Shown piece after piece: positions 34,418-44,248 of a stretch of 57,997 bases of DNA. Under the pieces are notes generated by a model. The model saw nothing but the letters and a program-made list of their open reading frames with translations, was not told the DNA's origin and did not search any database. The position numbers were made by a program, and so were the translations under genes. Positions within the stretch are counted from its first letter, which is position 1; each line of letters begins with the position of its first letter. The DNA is from a bacterium (GTDB taxonomy: Bacteria > Babelota > Babeliae > Babelales > JABGSX01): the NCBI GenBank assembly GCA_018647505.1, contig JABGSX010000013.1:1-57997 (forward strand), in the 5' to 3' direction.

Positions 34418-35701
34418 ATGATCGAATTTGAAGACGAAAAAGTAGAAAGGCAGGCCCCAAAGTCTTCGGCCTCTATTAAGGTTATGGGAATTGGTGGAGC
34501 AGGAGGAAACACCATAAATAGTATGATCGATACCAATCATTCTGGTATCGATTTTTTTGCTGCAAATACGGACGCGCAGGCATTAGATATGTCCAAGTCT
34601 AAGAATAAGGTGCAGTTTGGAGTAAAGGCGACAAAAGGGTTAGGAACAGGGGCAGATCCAGAGCTTGGTCGTAGGGCGGCCGAAGAAGACATCGATAAAA
34701 TGATGGAGCATCTTGACAATGCGGACATTGTTTTTCTTACCGCAGGTATGGGTGGCGGAACTGGTTCTGGCGCTTTGCCTGTTATAGCACGTGCTCTTAA
34801 GGAACGCGGTATTTTATCGATAGCCGTAGTTACAAAGCCGTTTTTATTTGAGGGTAAAAGGCGAACTGAAATTGCAGAAGAGGCGATAGACTTAATTAAA
34901 AAAGATGTTGATACACTTATTGTTATTCCTAATCAAAAGCTTCTTGAGGTTGTTGATGAGAATGTGCCAATGGTAGAAGCATTTTCCATGATCAACGATG
35001 TGCTAAACCAGTCTGTTAAGGGTATTTCTGATATCATTGCAAAGCCAGGTCATATCAATGTTGATTATGCCGATGTTAGAGCCATTATGAAGGGTATGGG
35101 CTACGCTGTTATGGGTAATGGTAGAGCCTCTGGAAAAGATCGTGCCCGTGAGGCAGCGCTAAGTTCTGTTTCTTCACCGTTGCTTGAAAACATGAGCATA
35201 AAAGGAGCAAAGGGTGTGCTTCTTAATATTACCGGTGGCCCAGATATGAGTTTGTATGAAATTAACCAGGCTGCAAATGTTATTTATGAGCAGGTTGATG
35301 AAAATGCCAGTATTATTTTGGGCTCAGTTATAGACCAAGACTTAACAGATGAGATTTTTGTAACAGTTATTGCTACTGGATTTGAGAATGAACATAGCAC
35401 TCAACCTTCAGAATTTTCTTTCCGTGCCAGTGGGGCTTCTGTTGAAATAAATGATGAATCAGATGCTGAAAACTTAGAGTTTAAAGAGGAGGATTCCCCA
35501 ATGGAGCACAGTGAGGCTACCTCTGAGCAGGGGGGTAGTAATGAAGCACAGGAAGAAGAATATATGTTAAATGATTCCAATCAAGAGGGTGACAATTCTC
35601 AAGAGTATGCTCCAGTTGTAGATATAAGTGATTTAGACATTCCAACATTTTTAAGAAACAAGGTAGAAGAAGGTAGCTCGGAAGAAACTCCAGAAGACTA
35701 A
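34418..35701 (+). CDS. ftsZ: Cell division protein FtsZ
   Basis: 427 residues. It is the tubulin-like GTPase that forms the division ring. GGAGGNTINSMI near the N-terminus and GMGGGTGSGALPVIA (T4 tubulin signature) bind GTP; the T7 loop with NVDYADVRAIMKG supplies catalytic acids. An acidic linker rich in Glu, Asp and Ser is followed by the conserved C-terminal peptide SDLDIPTFLRNK at about residues 404-415, which binds FtsA. GAGGAG lies before the ATG. A terminator follows. Confidence 0.97.
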   Translation: MIEFEDEKVERQAPKSSASIKVMGIGGAGGNTINSMIDTNHSGIDFFAANTDAQALDMSKSKNKVQFGVKATKGLGTGADPELGRRAAEEDIDKMMEHLDNADIVFLTAGMGGGTGSGALPVIARALKERGILSIAVVTKPFLFEGKRRTEIAEEAIDLIKKDVDTLIVIPNQKLLEVVDENVPMVEAFSMINDVLNQSVKGISDIIAKPGHINVDYADVRAIMKGMGYAVMGNGRASGKDRAREAALSSVSSPLLENMSIKGAKGVLLNITGGPDMSLYEINQAANVIYEQVDENASIILGSVIDQDLTDEIFVTVIATGFENEHSTQPSEFSFRASGASVEINDESDAENLEFKEEDSPMEHSEATSEQGGSNEAQEEEYMLNDSNQEGDNSQEYAPVVDISDLDIPTFLRNKVEEGSSEETPED

Positions 35702-35719
35702 GAAAAATTAATACAACAA

Positions 35720-35764
35720 AAACATAGCCTCTTGAATTTTTTATTCTGGTGGCTATGTTTTTTA
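35720..35764 (+). terminator. Intrinsic terminator after ftsZ, abutting pgeF
   Basis: AAACATAGCC (35720-35729) pairs with GGCTATGTTT (35751-35760), followed by a T run. The run ends just before the pgeF ATG at 35766, so the next gene must depend on readthrough or on a promoter inside this region. Confidence 0.75.
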
Positions 35765-35765
35765 T

Positions 35766-36488
35766 ATGATCACAAACAAGCCTTACCCACAATTTTTTTT
35801 TGGTGATGCACAATATTGTGTTGAGCCATCTTATTTTAGAGAAAAGAAACTTTCATCAAAAGAGCTTATTTTAAAGCAACCATTTTTTTCATTGGATATT
35901 ACAAAAAACTTTAATGCTTTGGTTTTTTTGCACCAGCAACATGGTGATAATGGCATTATAATTACAGACGAACAAAAAGCTCAAAGGATTCCTGCTTTTT
36001 GTAAAAAGGGAGATTTTTTAATAACAACCGTTTCCAAAATTGGGATTGGAATTGTAACAGCAGATTGTCTACCAGTATTTGTTTTAGACAAAAAAAACTG
36101 GGTCATAGCCGCGGTTCATTCTGGATGGAGGGGAACAGCTTTAAGTATAGTTCCAAAGGTAATAGGTATAATGTGCAATGATTTTGGGTCTATTGTGTCT
36201 GACCTAGAAGTTTTTTTTGGGCCATGTGCAAAATCTTGTTGCTATCAGGTTCAAAAAGACTTTTTGAAAAACATTCAGGACTTTGAATTTTACAACCAAG
36301 TTATTATAGAAAAAGATGACAAAATCTTTTTTGATAATTTACACATGGTAAAGTTGCAGCTTAATGCTTTGGGTCTTTTAGATGACCAAGTAAGCCTTTC
36401 AAATTTACAGTGCACAATGTGCACCCAGAGCTTTTGTTCTTTTCGTAATGGATCGACAAGCAGGAATGTTTCCTTTATATCAATTTAA
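35766..36488 (+). CDS. pgeF: PgeF-type (YfiH/laccase-domain) purine-nucleoside/peptidoglycan-editing enzyme
   Basis: 240 residues, normal for the family. The zinc ligands and motifs are visible: LHQQHGDNG, IGIVTADCLPVFV with its Cys, and VIAAVHSGWRGT with its His; FGPCAKSCCYQV follows. The family is described both as a polyphenol oxidase-like fold with purine nucleoside activity and as a peptidoglycan-editing factor. It often sits near ftsZ. No good ribosome binding site is visible because the terminator stem occupies that place. Confidence 0.9.
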   Translation: MITNKPYPQFFFGDAQYCVEPSYFREKKLSSKELILKQPFFSLDITKNFNALVFLHQQHGDNGIIITDEQKAQRIPAFCKKGDFLITTVSKIGIGIVTADCLPVFVLDKKNWVIAAVHSGWRGTALSIVPKVIGIMCNDFGSIVSDLEVFFGPCAKSCCYQVQKDFLKNIQDFEFYNQVIIEKDDKIFFDNLHMVKLQLNALGLLDDQVSLSNLQCTMCTQSFCSFRNGSTSRNVSFISI

Positions 36489-36530
36489 AGGCAAATAAGA
36501 CCAATTATCAGCACCCAGGGCTAATCCAAT

Positions 36531-36558
36531 TTGTAATTATTTATATTCGTGATAGTAT
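36531..36558 (+). promoter_or_regulatory. Possible extended -10 promoter of the paralogue pair
   Basis: TTGTAA at 36531 and TAGTAT at 36553 are spaced by 16 bases. TG one base before the -10 makes it an extended -10. It is 37 bases before the TTG start of the gene at 36595. Confidence 0.4.
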
Positions 36559-36594
36559 ATATGTATAGATAGTTTTTCAAATAAGGAGGTTGCT

Positions 36595-38151
36595 TTGAAT
36601 TTTAAAAAATCATTATTTTTAGTTTTTGTTTTGTTTTTTTCATTTTTTAATGTTGTTCCTTCGGCGCAAACAAGACGTCGTGGTCTCAATGTTATTCAGT
36701 CTAGGAATTATGCATACGGTCTTTGTATGCAGGAGAAGCTTTTTCAAGCTCTTAGGGGATACATTCATTCTGTAAAAGAGAATAATTTGCAAGCAAGTAA
36801 AGACGCAATGCCAGAAGTAGTACGTGGGTGTATTGATATGGCTAGCATTCCTGCTGGTGCTGATCCGGATACTCCAATTGGTGAGTTTCTGGAGCCTGTT
36901 GTTGAAGGGCCATCTTTGTCAGAACATTGTGGTACAGACTGTTATAAGTTTTCAGGAAAGGCGTTGTACTACAAGAAATGTTTGTATAGCATTGTTGACT
37001 CATACAATGAAAAATATAGAATTTTTAATTGGCGTTTTTTTTGTAGGAGTATATTGTGGCCACTTGAAGGTATGCTTTCAGATAAAAAATGTATGCATGC
37101 ATTTTTTGATTTATTGTCAGATAAATTAACCAATGACAAAATCATTTTGGATGCAATTGAAGTATTGAATCCGGTTGTTATTGCTTATTTTGATTCTAGA
37201 GATGAATTTAACGATTTATACAAAAGAAATATAAACATTGCACGAAGAGGAAAAAAATTTGAACTTATAACAAAGAAGGTTGAATCCTTCAGTCTTTCTC
37301 TTTCAAGTCCTGACATTGCAAGGTTTATAATTGGATATGGTCAGGTATTACCAGATTCTCTAGATGATATAACGGTTGAAATGGAAAAAACTTATCCACC
37401 TGAAGATTGTTTAGTTGAAGGTAGCTCTGTAGACGAGTCTTTGTCAGAAGGCGATGATGCTAGAGATGCAATTATTCGTGATCTTTTGGCGGCGGATATG
37501 CAAGAAAGTATAAAAAGTGGTTGCCGATCAAAAAAATACAAAAAAAGTGCCAAGAAAAAACCAAATAACGCAGCTTATGATTATACTTATCATGGTTTAT
37601 CCGAAACTAAAGAAGCGGGGCCAAAAGAAGAGCCTTCGTTTATGAGAATTTGTGATGTTAATTCAGATAAGGGAATAGATTGTATTATTTTATATAGGCC
37701 TAAAAGCGAGCCAATTCCGGAATTTTTCTACAAAGAGGACGAGCATATTCAAAGGTGGTTTGATAAGCCCAAAGAGTCTTTTAGGCGTTATCAGGCAAGA
37801 AAACTAAAAAAAAGCCACGGCAAGAATGTTGTTCCTGATTCTCATTATGAATATGGTTGCATAATGCATAGATTTTCAAGAGAGGTTGATGCGAATATGT
37901 GGGCCTTTGGAGTTGCGTCAGAATACTTATCTGATTCAGGTACAGATAATTTTTGTATTGTTGTTTCTGGAGAGTTGCACCGGAGCACTGGGGAGTGTTT
38001 GTTTGGTACTTTTAATTTTACATTTGAAGAACTTAAAGATGGTATCAAGAGCTGTTACCATCGTTGTTTTCACAGAATTAAAGCAAAAGACTTTTTAAAG
38101 GGTTATAGAAGGACAATTCACCAGGAGATTGTAGCTTGCGCTTGTGCTTGA
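36595..38151 (+). CDS. Exported protein, paralogue A
   Basis: 518 residues with a TTG start, preceded by AAGGAGG at ideal spacing. The signal peptide is NFKKSLFLVFVLFFSFFNVVPSA. The body is helical, with many cysteines. The C-terminal 150 residues are shared with the next gene: DCIILYRPKSEP, EDEHIQRWFDKPKESFRRYQ, YGCIMHRFSREVDANMWAFG and CYHRCFHRI. The block CIMHRFSREV with conserved Cys, His and Arg is almost identical between the two and may be a functional site. A Lys-rich linker (about residues 305-325) separates the halves. No known family recognised. Confidence 0.8.
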   Translation: MNFKKSLFLVFVLFFSFFNVVPSAQTRRRGLNVIQSRNYAYGLCMQEKLFQALRGYIHSVKENNLQASKDAMPEVVRGCIDMASIPAGADPDTPIGEFLEPVVEGPSLSEHCGTDCYKFSGKALYYKKCLYSIVDSYNEKYRIFNWRFFCRSILWPLEGMLSDKKCMHAFFDLLSDKLTNDKIILDAIEVLNPVVIAYFDSRDEFNDLYKRNINIARRGKKFELITKKVESFSLSLSSPDIARFIIGYGQVLPDSLDDITVEMEKTYPPEDCLVEGSSVDESLSEGDDARDAIIRDLLAADMQESIKSGCRSKKYKKSAKKKPNNAAYDYTYHGLSETKEAGPKEEPSFMRICDVNSDKGIDCIILYRPKSEPIPEFFYKEDEHIQRWFDKPKESFRRYQARKLKKSHGKNVVPDSHYEYGCIMHRFSREVDANMWAFGVASEYLSDSGTDNFCIVVSGELHRSTGECLFGTFNFTFEELKDGIKSCYHRCFHRIKAKDFLKGYRRTIHQEIVACACA

Positions 38152-38228
38152 TCTGAAAGTGAAAAAAGGTTGGACGTTTTGTTATTGATTTAAATAGCAT
38201 TAAAACGATAATAGACTTGGAGGTTATT

Positions 38229-39986
38229 GTGGGTTTTAAAAAAATATTTTTAACATTTTTACTATTATCAAAATCAATTTGTTTGTTTTCGGCTGGTCGC
38301 GCGGTTGAGGGTGAAATGGGTGCCCTAAAAGTTAAGATTGTAAGAGCTAAAGAGTTTAAAAAGATTCCAAGATCATTCAAAGATAGGTCTTTGGCATATT
38401 CTTTTTTAATGCAAGAAAAACTGATGCAAACTTTGAGAAAGCTTATACCGGCCACAAGGAGAATAATTGAAATAAGGGAGGCGCGAAATGCCATGATGGG
38501 CACTCCTGAAAAAACAGCTGAAGCGCACCACGATGGTTGTAGCTATAAAGTAATGTTCTTTAAAGATTTTGGGGATATAGCGAATTCTCCAGAGGAAGTT
38601 TCTGGCTGTATGGACTTAAGTTTAGAAGAAAAAAGTGTAATTGAGTATCTATTTAATAATCCATGTTTGGCTTCGGAAGAAATTATTGATTTTTTTAGGG
38701 GTAGCGGAAATCCATTTTTGTTTAAGACTGCATTGCTTTTGTCATTTACCAAAGAGATTTTTCGCCAAACAGTTATAGTAAGAGACTGCTTGCAAAAGAT
38801 TGTTTTTTGTGTTGCAGCAGAAGGAGACGAAAGCTTATATGGTGCTTATGATTGGTGTAGGGAGGAGTTCCAAGGATATCGTTTTCTTTCTTGTTGGAAT
38901 GATTGTCGGCCTGGGGCAACTCTTATTGCCGATACAAATTTTGTAACAGATCCAAAACACATTAGAGCCGTTGAAATTTTTGAGAGAGCTCTTGAGGAAT
39001 ATGCCACAATACGTGAAGAAATAAATAGATTATATTCAAGAGCCGTGGAAAACATAAACTGTAGCAGGGTGTTTATTTTGCCTAGAAAGTCCTTAGATGG
39101 TCTTGTTACAGAAGAAAAGAACTTAGATTTAGCATCCTTTATATTGGGTTATAATCAACCGTTTCCACCGTCTTTGGATGCCGTTTCTGTAGATTTTGAT
39201 GCTGTTGTTGCCGGTGAAGGAGCTGTCGATGGTGCAGTAGCTGATTCTTCAGCAGAAGATGAAGCTAGAGTTGTTGCTATTAGAGAACTTCTTGAACAAG
39301 AGCGCAGGAAAAAAGCTGCTGAGGCGAAAAAAGAGAAAGATAGAGAACGAAAAAAAGCGAGAAGAAGGGCTAAAGCCAGAGAAAAGGTTTTGGCTGGTGC
39401 GGCAGCTGTTGGAGTTGAGCCAGCGGCAGCAAGAGAAAAACTTCCATTTATTGTTATTTCTGATGATAGAGCTGATGAAAACATAGATCATATTATTTTG
39501 TACAGAACTGAGAGGCGGTCCATTGGCCAATTTTTATATACAGAAAACGAACATGTTCAAAAATGGTTTGAGAGTCCTGAGGAGTCTTTTGAGCATTATA
39601 GAAGAAGAATTTTAGTAAAAAGCCGCGGGTCAAGAGTTATTCCTGATTCTTATTACCAATATGGTTGTGTTATGCATAGATTTTCAAGAGAGGTTGAAGC
39701 TAATATGTGGGATTTTGGAGTTGCTTCAGGGTGGTCACCTAATCCAGGAGTTGTAGAACCTCTTCCACAAATTGTTGTTCCAGGAGAGCTTCATAAACGT
39801 GATGGAGAGAGGTTGTTTGGTATGTTTGCATTTACATTTGAAATTCTTCCAGAAGGAACAAAAAGGTGCTTTCATCGTTGCTTTCACAAAATGCCAAAAA
39901 TAAACTTTTTAAAAGGTAAGGCTGAAAGAATTTACTGGCAGGTTGAGGCCTCTGATTATCTTGATTTAGAGGCTGTAGAAGCTTAA
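38229..39986 (+). CDS. Exported protein, paralogue B
   Basis: About 585 residues. GTG 38229 is preferred because TTGGAGG ends five bases upstream; the frame open from 38217 would begin in that site. The signal peptide is GFKKIFLTFLLLSKSICLFSAG. It shares with the gene at 36595 both an N-terminal block (LAYSFLMQEKLMQTLRKLI vs YAYGLCMQEKLFQALRGYI) and the C-terminal domain (DHIILYRTE, NEHVQKWFESPEESFEHY, YGCVMHRFSREVEANMWDFG). Its linker is a Lys/Arg/Glu/Ala-rich helix (EQERRKKAAEAKKEKDRER). It ends before a strong terminator. The pair looks like an ancestral duplication. Confidence 0.8.
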   Translation: MGFKKIFLTFLLLSKSICLFSAGRAVEGEMGALKVKIVRAKEFKKIPRSFKDRSLAYSFLMQEKLMQTLRKLIPATRRIIEIREARNAMMGTPEKTAEAHHDGCSYKVMFFKDFGDIANSPEEVSGCMDLSLEEKSVIEYLFNNPCLASEEIIDFFRGSGNPFLFKTALLLSFTKEIFRQTVIVRDCLQKIVFCVAAEGDESLYGAYDWCREEFQGYRFLSCWNDCRPGATLIADTNFVTDPKHIRAVEIFERALEEYATIREEINRLYSRAVENINCSRVFILPRKSLDGLVTEEKNLDLASFILGYNQPFPPSLDAVSVDFDAVVAGEGAVDGAVADSSAEDEARVVAIRELLEQERRKKAAEAKKEKDRERKKARRRAKAREKVLAGAAAVGVEPAAAREKLPFIVISDDRADENIDHIILYRTERRSIGQFLYTENEHVQKWFESPEESFEHYRRRILVKSRGSRVIPDSYYQYGCVMHRFSREVEANMWDFGVASGWSPNPGVVEPLPQIVVPGELHKRDGERLFGMFAFTFEILPEGTKRCFHRCFHKMPKINFLKGKAERIYWQVEASDYLDLEAVEA

Positions 39987-39991
39987 TAGAT

Positions 39992-40022
39992 AAAAAGGCC
40001 GAATTGCAATTCGGCCTTTTTA
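39992..40022. terminator. Bidirectional intrinsic terminator
   Basis: AAAAAGGCCGAATT pairs perfectly with AATTCGGCCTTTTT. It separates the paralogue pair from the convergent gene ending at 40051. Confidence 0.9.
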
Positions 40023-40050
40023 TCATTATAAATTTATTAATCTTTATGTC

Positions 40051-41499
40051 TCAGATTTCTGGATATAGATGAAAATTTTTCTCCATGCATACAGCTTCTT
40101 CATATGGGCTCAGGCTTTCTGTTTTCTTGCAAGCTCTTGAGTTTGCAAGAAAGTCTCTCTTGTAAATAGCAAAGTTATTTTCTTCGGAAAAAAATTGTCT
40201 TATATCAGGATTTATTTTTTCATCAGCATTTCCCTGCGCGTAGTAAATTTTGTCTTCAAATTTTAAATTATATCTCGGTAATGCGGTATGTATTCCATAT
40301 TCATGGGCAAGTCTTTGTTGGTCTTCTGGAATTGTATCAAGCCTAAGTTCTGGAATTCCTCGTAATAATTCTAAGAGTTCTTGTGCAAGTCTTTGTGCAT
40401 TTTCTTGCCCTTCTGATGGATAAACAACAATGCGTGGAAACAATTGGCTGTCTATAAATACTGCTCTGTCATAATTGAATGAAAATTTTAAAGTACTTAT
40501 AAGGCTGGAAAATGCTGGGTCGGCATTGGCTTTTTCTACTATTCTTCTTATTGTTTCTCTAGTGTGTTCTTCTCCAAGAGTTGGCATAATATGAATTTTA
40601 TACAACTTTGTTAGTTGTTCTCTTTGCCTTAACTCTTCAATAGGATCCTCGAATTTTTTAAGAATAGACTCTGTTGTCTGATTTATTCGTGTGCCACTGA
40701 AAATAGGACCGGCAACAAAATAAAAAATAAAATCTCTTCTATAAAAAATACGAGCTTTTTTATCAGTTAGTCTATTTAGAAATTCGTTCCATCTTGTTAT
40801 TTCTTCTTCTCGCTGCCTTATTTGAGCTTTTGTGTTTACGAGTATTGATTCATCGTACGTATTTAACAAGTCTCGAAGTCTGCTGTGTTCAGCTGTAAAT
40901 TTGTTTTTTCCACGATCAAAAACAGGATATCTGCTTTTGTGTCCAGAAATATGTTCTAGCCATGCTCTGTAATATTCATTTATATTTGGAGGTTCAAATG
41001 TTGTGTCAAAAAGGGTATGCATAATTTTATCTTTATGGTGCATGCCATGTGCCATATCGTATTGTAGGCATTGTGTTACAAATTCAGACCATACTAGGAA
41101 AAAATATTGTGAACTGTATTGAGAGTAGTCATCTGAAAGAAGTTCTTTTACGTGGAGCCACTTGTCTAAAGCCTTAGTTATTGTTTTTTGTTGTGTAACT
41201 TCTTCTAATGCTTCCCTAACTTCTTTTATTAGCCCATCGTCTCCATCACCTACTAAAAGTTCTTTTGATGGCATTAATATATCAATTTCTGGTTCTGGGC
41301 CAGCAGCTACCTCTTTGTCGGTTCTGGCTTCTGGGGTTATTGACTCTGATTCGGTGCCACCGCCTTCCATCTCTTCGAATGTTGCTAATATGCTGGCCAC
41401 TCGCCTTGGTATCGGGGCTCTTAACGCGGCGCAAAAACATTGTGGGCTTATTTGTAGAAGCAAGAAAAAAAGAATTACGTAAAAAACCGTGCTTTTCAT
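40051..41499 (-). CDS. Exported protein of unknown function
   Basis: 482 residues with CAGGAG upstream of the ATG. The signal peptide is KSTVFYVILFFLLLQISPQCFCA. An acidic stretch follows (GGGTESESITPEARTDKEVAAGPEPE). The rest is helical with aromatic residues, such as DYSQYSSQYFFLVWSEFV and YRAWLEHISGHKSRYPVF. The C-terminus has two cysteines (SRACKKTES and EEAVCMEKN). No domain recognised. It has the same general layout as the exported proteins across the terminator, but no alignable block was found by eye. Confidence 0.75.
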   Translation of the reverse strand: MKSTVFYVILFFLLLQISPQCFCAALRAPIPRRVASILATFEEMEGGGTESESITPEARTDKEVAAGPEPEIDILMPSKELLVGDGDDGLIKEVREALEEVTQQKTITKALDKWLHVKELLSDDYSQYSSQYFFLVWSEFVTQCLQYDMAHGMHHKDKIMHTLFDTTFEPPNINEYYRAWLEHISGHKSRYPVFDRGKNKFTAEHSRLRDLLNTYDESILVNTKAQIRQREEEITRWNEFLNRLTDKKARIFYRRDFIFYFVAGPIFSGTRINQTTESILKKFEDPIEELRQREQLTKLYKIHIMPTLGEEHTRETIRRIVEKANADPAFSSLISTLKFSFNYDRAVFIDSQLFPRIVVYPSEGQENAQRLAQELLELLRGIPELRLDTIPEDQQRLAHEYGIHTALPRYNLKFEDKIYYAQGNADEKINPDIRQFFSEENNFAIYKRDFLANSRACKKTESLSPYEEAVCMEKNFHLYPEI

Positions 41500-41708
41500 T
41501 ACAATTTCTCCTGACTTTTTTTATGACTTTTTATAGTTCTTTATTCAATGCTACAAAAAAAATGGGTACGCCTGTCAATCTTTTGGAAAGTTTTTTGCTT
41601 TTATGATAACCTTTTCGTATTAGTTTTATATTAAATATTTACTTTTAAGGGGTCTGATTTTTAGACTGTATAAAAAATGAAAATTAACCCTTTGAGATGG
41701 AGCAAATC

Positions 41709-44240
41709 ATGATAGCAAACTTACTAGCAAAAGTTTTTGGAACTGCCAACTCTAGGCAGCTTAAAAAAATGCAACCGATGGTTGATAAAATCAATTCTTT
41801 AGAGCCAGATATTAGTGCATTAACAGACGAACAACTATCTTTAAAAACCAATGAATTTCGTGAACAATTAAGCCAAGGCAAAACGTTGAAAGACATTATG
41901 CCAGAGGCTTTTGCCGTTGTTAGAGAAACAGCAAAAAGAAAATTGGGCGAGCGCCCATATGATGTTCAACTCATGGGTGGAATAGTTTTGTTTGAAAGTA
42001 GCATTGCTGAAATGAAAACTGGTGAGGGAAAAACATTAACAGCTACACTTCCCTTGTATTTGCATGCTTTGGCTGGAAAAGGGGCGCACCTTGTCACGGT
42101 CAATGATTATTTGGCTCGTCGTGATGCAGAATGGATGGCACCAATTTATAACCATCTGGGACTTTCTGTTGCGGCACTTTACAATTCGATGGAAGATGAC
42201 GAGCGAAAAAAAGCTTATCAATGTGATATTTTATATGCGACGAACAATGAATTAGGCTTTGATTATTTGCGCGACAATATGAAGTTCCGTATAGAAGATT
42301 ATGTACAGCGTGATTTATACTATGCAATTGTTGACGAAGTTGACTCAATTTTGATTGATGAAGCTCGGACCCCGCTTATTATTTCTGGACCTTCGAATGA
42401 GGGTAGCAAGTTGTATTTGACTGCGGACAAAGTTGTAAGGCGCTTGGACAAAGAACAAGATTATGAAATTGACGAAAAAGCTCGCTCTGTACAGCTTACA
42501 GAGTCTGGAAATGACAAGGTAGAGAGAGACTTTGGAATTAAAAATTTGTATGCAATTGAAAATTTGAACTATTTGCACCATATTACACAGGCCTTAAAAG
42601 CAAACACTTTGTTTAAGCTTGATGTTGATTACATGGTTAGGGATAACCAGGTTTTAATTGTCGACGAGTTTACTGGGCGTGTTTTGTCTGGACGTAGATA
42701 TAGTGATGGTTTGCACCAGGCTCTTGAGGCAAAAGAGGGGGTAAAAATTGAAAGAGAGAGTCAAACACTGGCTTCTATTACACTCCAAAATTATTTTAGA
42801 CTTTATAAAAACTTGTCCGGGATGACTGGTACTGCAGCTACAGAAGCTGAAGAGTTTCATAGAATTTATAGCCTGGGTGTTGTTTCTGTTCCAACCAATA
42901 GACCGTTGGTTCGTGATGACAAATCTGATCTTATATTTTTATCAAAAAAAGCAAAATATAAAGCTGTTGTTGAAGACATTCTTGAGCGTCGTAAAAAGGG
43001 TCAACCTGTTTTAATAGGCACGGTAGCCGTTGAGACTTCCGAGCTTTTGAGTGGAATTTTGACCAGCAGTGGTATTCCTCACAACGTTTTAAATGCAAAG
43101 CAGCATGAGCGGGAAGCAGATGTTATTGCAGAGGCCGGACACGCTGGAAAAATTACTATTGCTACCAATATGGCTGGTCGAGGGACCGATATTAAATTAA
43201 GCGAAGAATCAAAAAAGGCAGGGGGTTTGTATATTTTGGGTACAGAGCGTCATGAAAGTAGACGCATTGATAATCAGCTGCGTGGTAGATCTGGGCGACA
43301 AGGAGACCCTGGTGAGTCTAGATTTTATATAGCTTTAGAAGATGACGTAATTCGAATTTTTGCAGGAGACTCAATACGCAAAAACATGAAACGTTGGGGA
43401 ATGGGTGAGGACGAAACAATTGAGTCTAAGTCTGTTTCGAAGTTAATTGAGCGGGCGCAAGAAAAAGTTGAAAAGCATAACTTTGACATTCGTAAGCATC
43501 TTATTGAGTACGATGATGTTCTTAACCAACATCGTACCGTTATTTATGGTCAAAGACGAGATGTTTTAGCAAGTGAGCGCGACATTTATGAGGTTGTTAG
43601 AGATCTTATTGTTGGTATGGTACAAGATGTTATTTCTTGGTATTGTCCAAAACGCTCATTGGAGCGTGAGCAGATTGACACGGTTTTTGGGGTTTTAAGC
43701 AGAATGACAAGTCTTGAAAAGTCTGTCTTTGAAAATGCGAGTCTTGGGTTTGAGAATAGTGATATGTTCAAAAAAGACCTTATTAATTTCTTGTTGATTA
43801 AGTATTCAGAGTATCGTGGCTTACAAAATCAAGAAATGATAAAAGAGGCGGAAAAGTGGCTCATGCTTGAAACCATTGACCAAGCGTGGAAACAGCATAT
43901 GTTGAATATTGACAACTTAAAAGAAGGCATAAATTTACGCAGTTGGGGCCAAAAAAACCCTCTTATTGAGTATAAGCGAGAGGCGTTTGCAATGTTCCAA
44001 GAAATGATGGTGCAAATACGCAGCGACGTTGTTCACCATATTTTCCATCTCAAACTTGATCAATTTAGTAGCCAAGATATCGAGGAAAAAAGAGAAAAGG
44101 AACTTGACCAAATTAGTATGAGCTCTGGTTCCGGTGGTTCAAAAAAAGAGCCGCGTCGAGTTGAAAAAATTGGCAGAAATGACCCCTGTCCATGTGGATC
44201 GGATAAAAAATACAAAAAATGTTGTGGAAAAGAGGCTTAA
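41709..44240 (+). CDS. secA: Preprotein translocase ATPase SecA
   Basis: About 843 residues, the usual length. ATG 41709 is chosen because TGGAG then lies at normal spacing; ATG 41697 would give four extra residues. Motifs: Walker A MKTGEGKTL near residue 105, ELGFDYLRDNM, DEVDSILIDEARTPLIISG, and TNMAGRGTDIKL in the second ATPase domain. The C-terminal zinc tail CPCGSDKKYKKCC, which binds SecB or ribosomes, is intact. It drives export of the many signal-peptide proteins found here. Confidence 0.97.
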   Translation: MIANLLAKVFGTANSRQLKKMQPMVDKINSLEPDISALTDEQLSLKTNEFREQLSQGKTLKDIMPEAFAVVRETAKRKLGERPYDVQLMGGIVLFESSIAEMKTGEGKTLTATLPLYLHALAGKGAHLVTVNDYLARRDAEWMAPIYNHLGLSVAALYNSMEDDERKKAYQCDILYATNNELGFDYLRDNMKFRIEDYVQRDLYYAIVDEVDSILIDEARTPLIISGPSNEGSKLYLTADKVVRRLDKEQDYEIDEKARSVQLTESGNDKVERDFGIKNLYAIENLNYLHHITQALKANTLFKLDVDYMVRDNQVLIVDEFTGRVLSGRRYSDGLHQALEAKEGVKIERESQTLASITLQNYFRLYKNLSGMTGTAATEAEEFHRIYSLGVVSVPTNRPLVRDDKSDLIFLSKKAKYKAVVEDILERRKKGQPVLIGTVAVETSELLSGILTSSGIPHNVLNAKQHEREADVIAEAGHAGKITIATNMAGRGTDIKLSEESKKAGGLYILGTERHESRRIDNQLRGRSGRQGDPGESRFYIALEDDVIRIFAGDSIRKNMKRWGMGEDETIESKSVSKLIERAQEKVEKHNFDIRKHLIEYDDVLNQHRTVIYGQRRDVLASERDIYEVVRDLIVGMVQDVISWYCPKRSLEREQIDTVFGVLSRMTSLEKSVFENASLGFENSDMFKKDLINFLLIKYSEYRGLQNQEMIKEAEKWLMLETIDQAWKQHMLNIDNLKEGINLRSWGQKNPLIEYKREAFAMFQEMMVQIRSDVVHHIFHLKLDQFSSQDIEEKREKELDQISMSSGSGGSKKEPRRVEKIGRNDPCPCGSDKKYKKCCGKEA

Positions 44241-44248
44241 AGGGCTGC

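Noticed and set aside
39155-39484. Minus-strand open frame of 109 codons, very rich in Ser and Ala
   Set aside because: It mirrors the Lys/Glu/Ala-rich linker of the plus-strand gene at 38229; the composition is a by-product.
44219-44248. Extended N-terminus of the small Cys-rich protein beginning inside secA
   Set aside because: ATG 44249 has AAAGGG at proper spacing and begins a clean signal peptide; the upstream part is the secA zinc tail in another frame.
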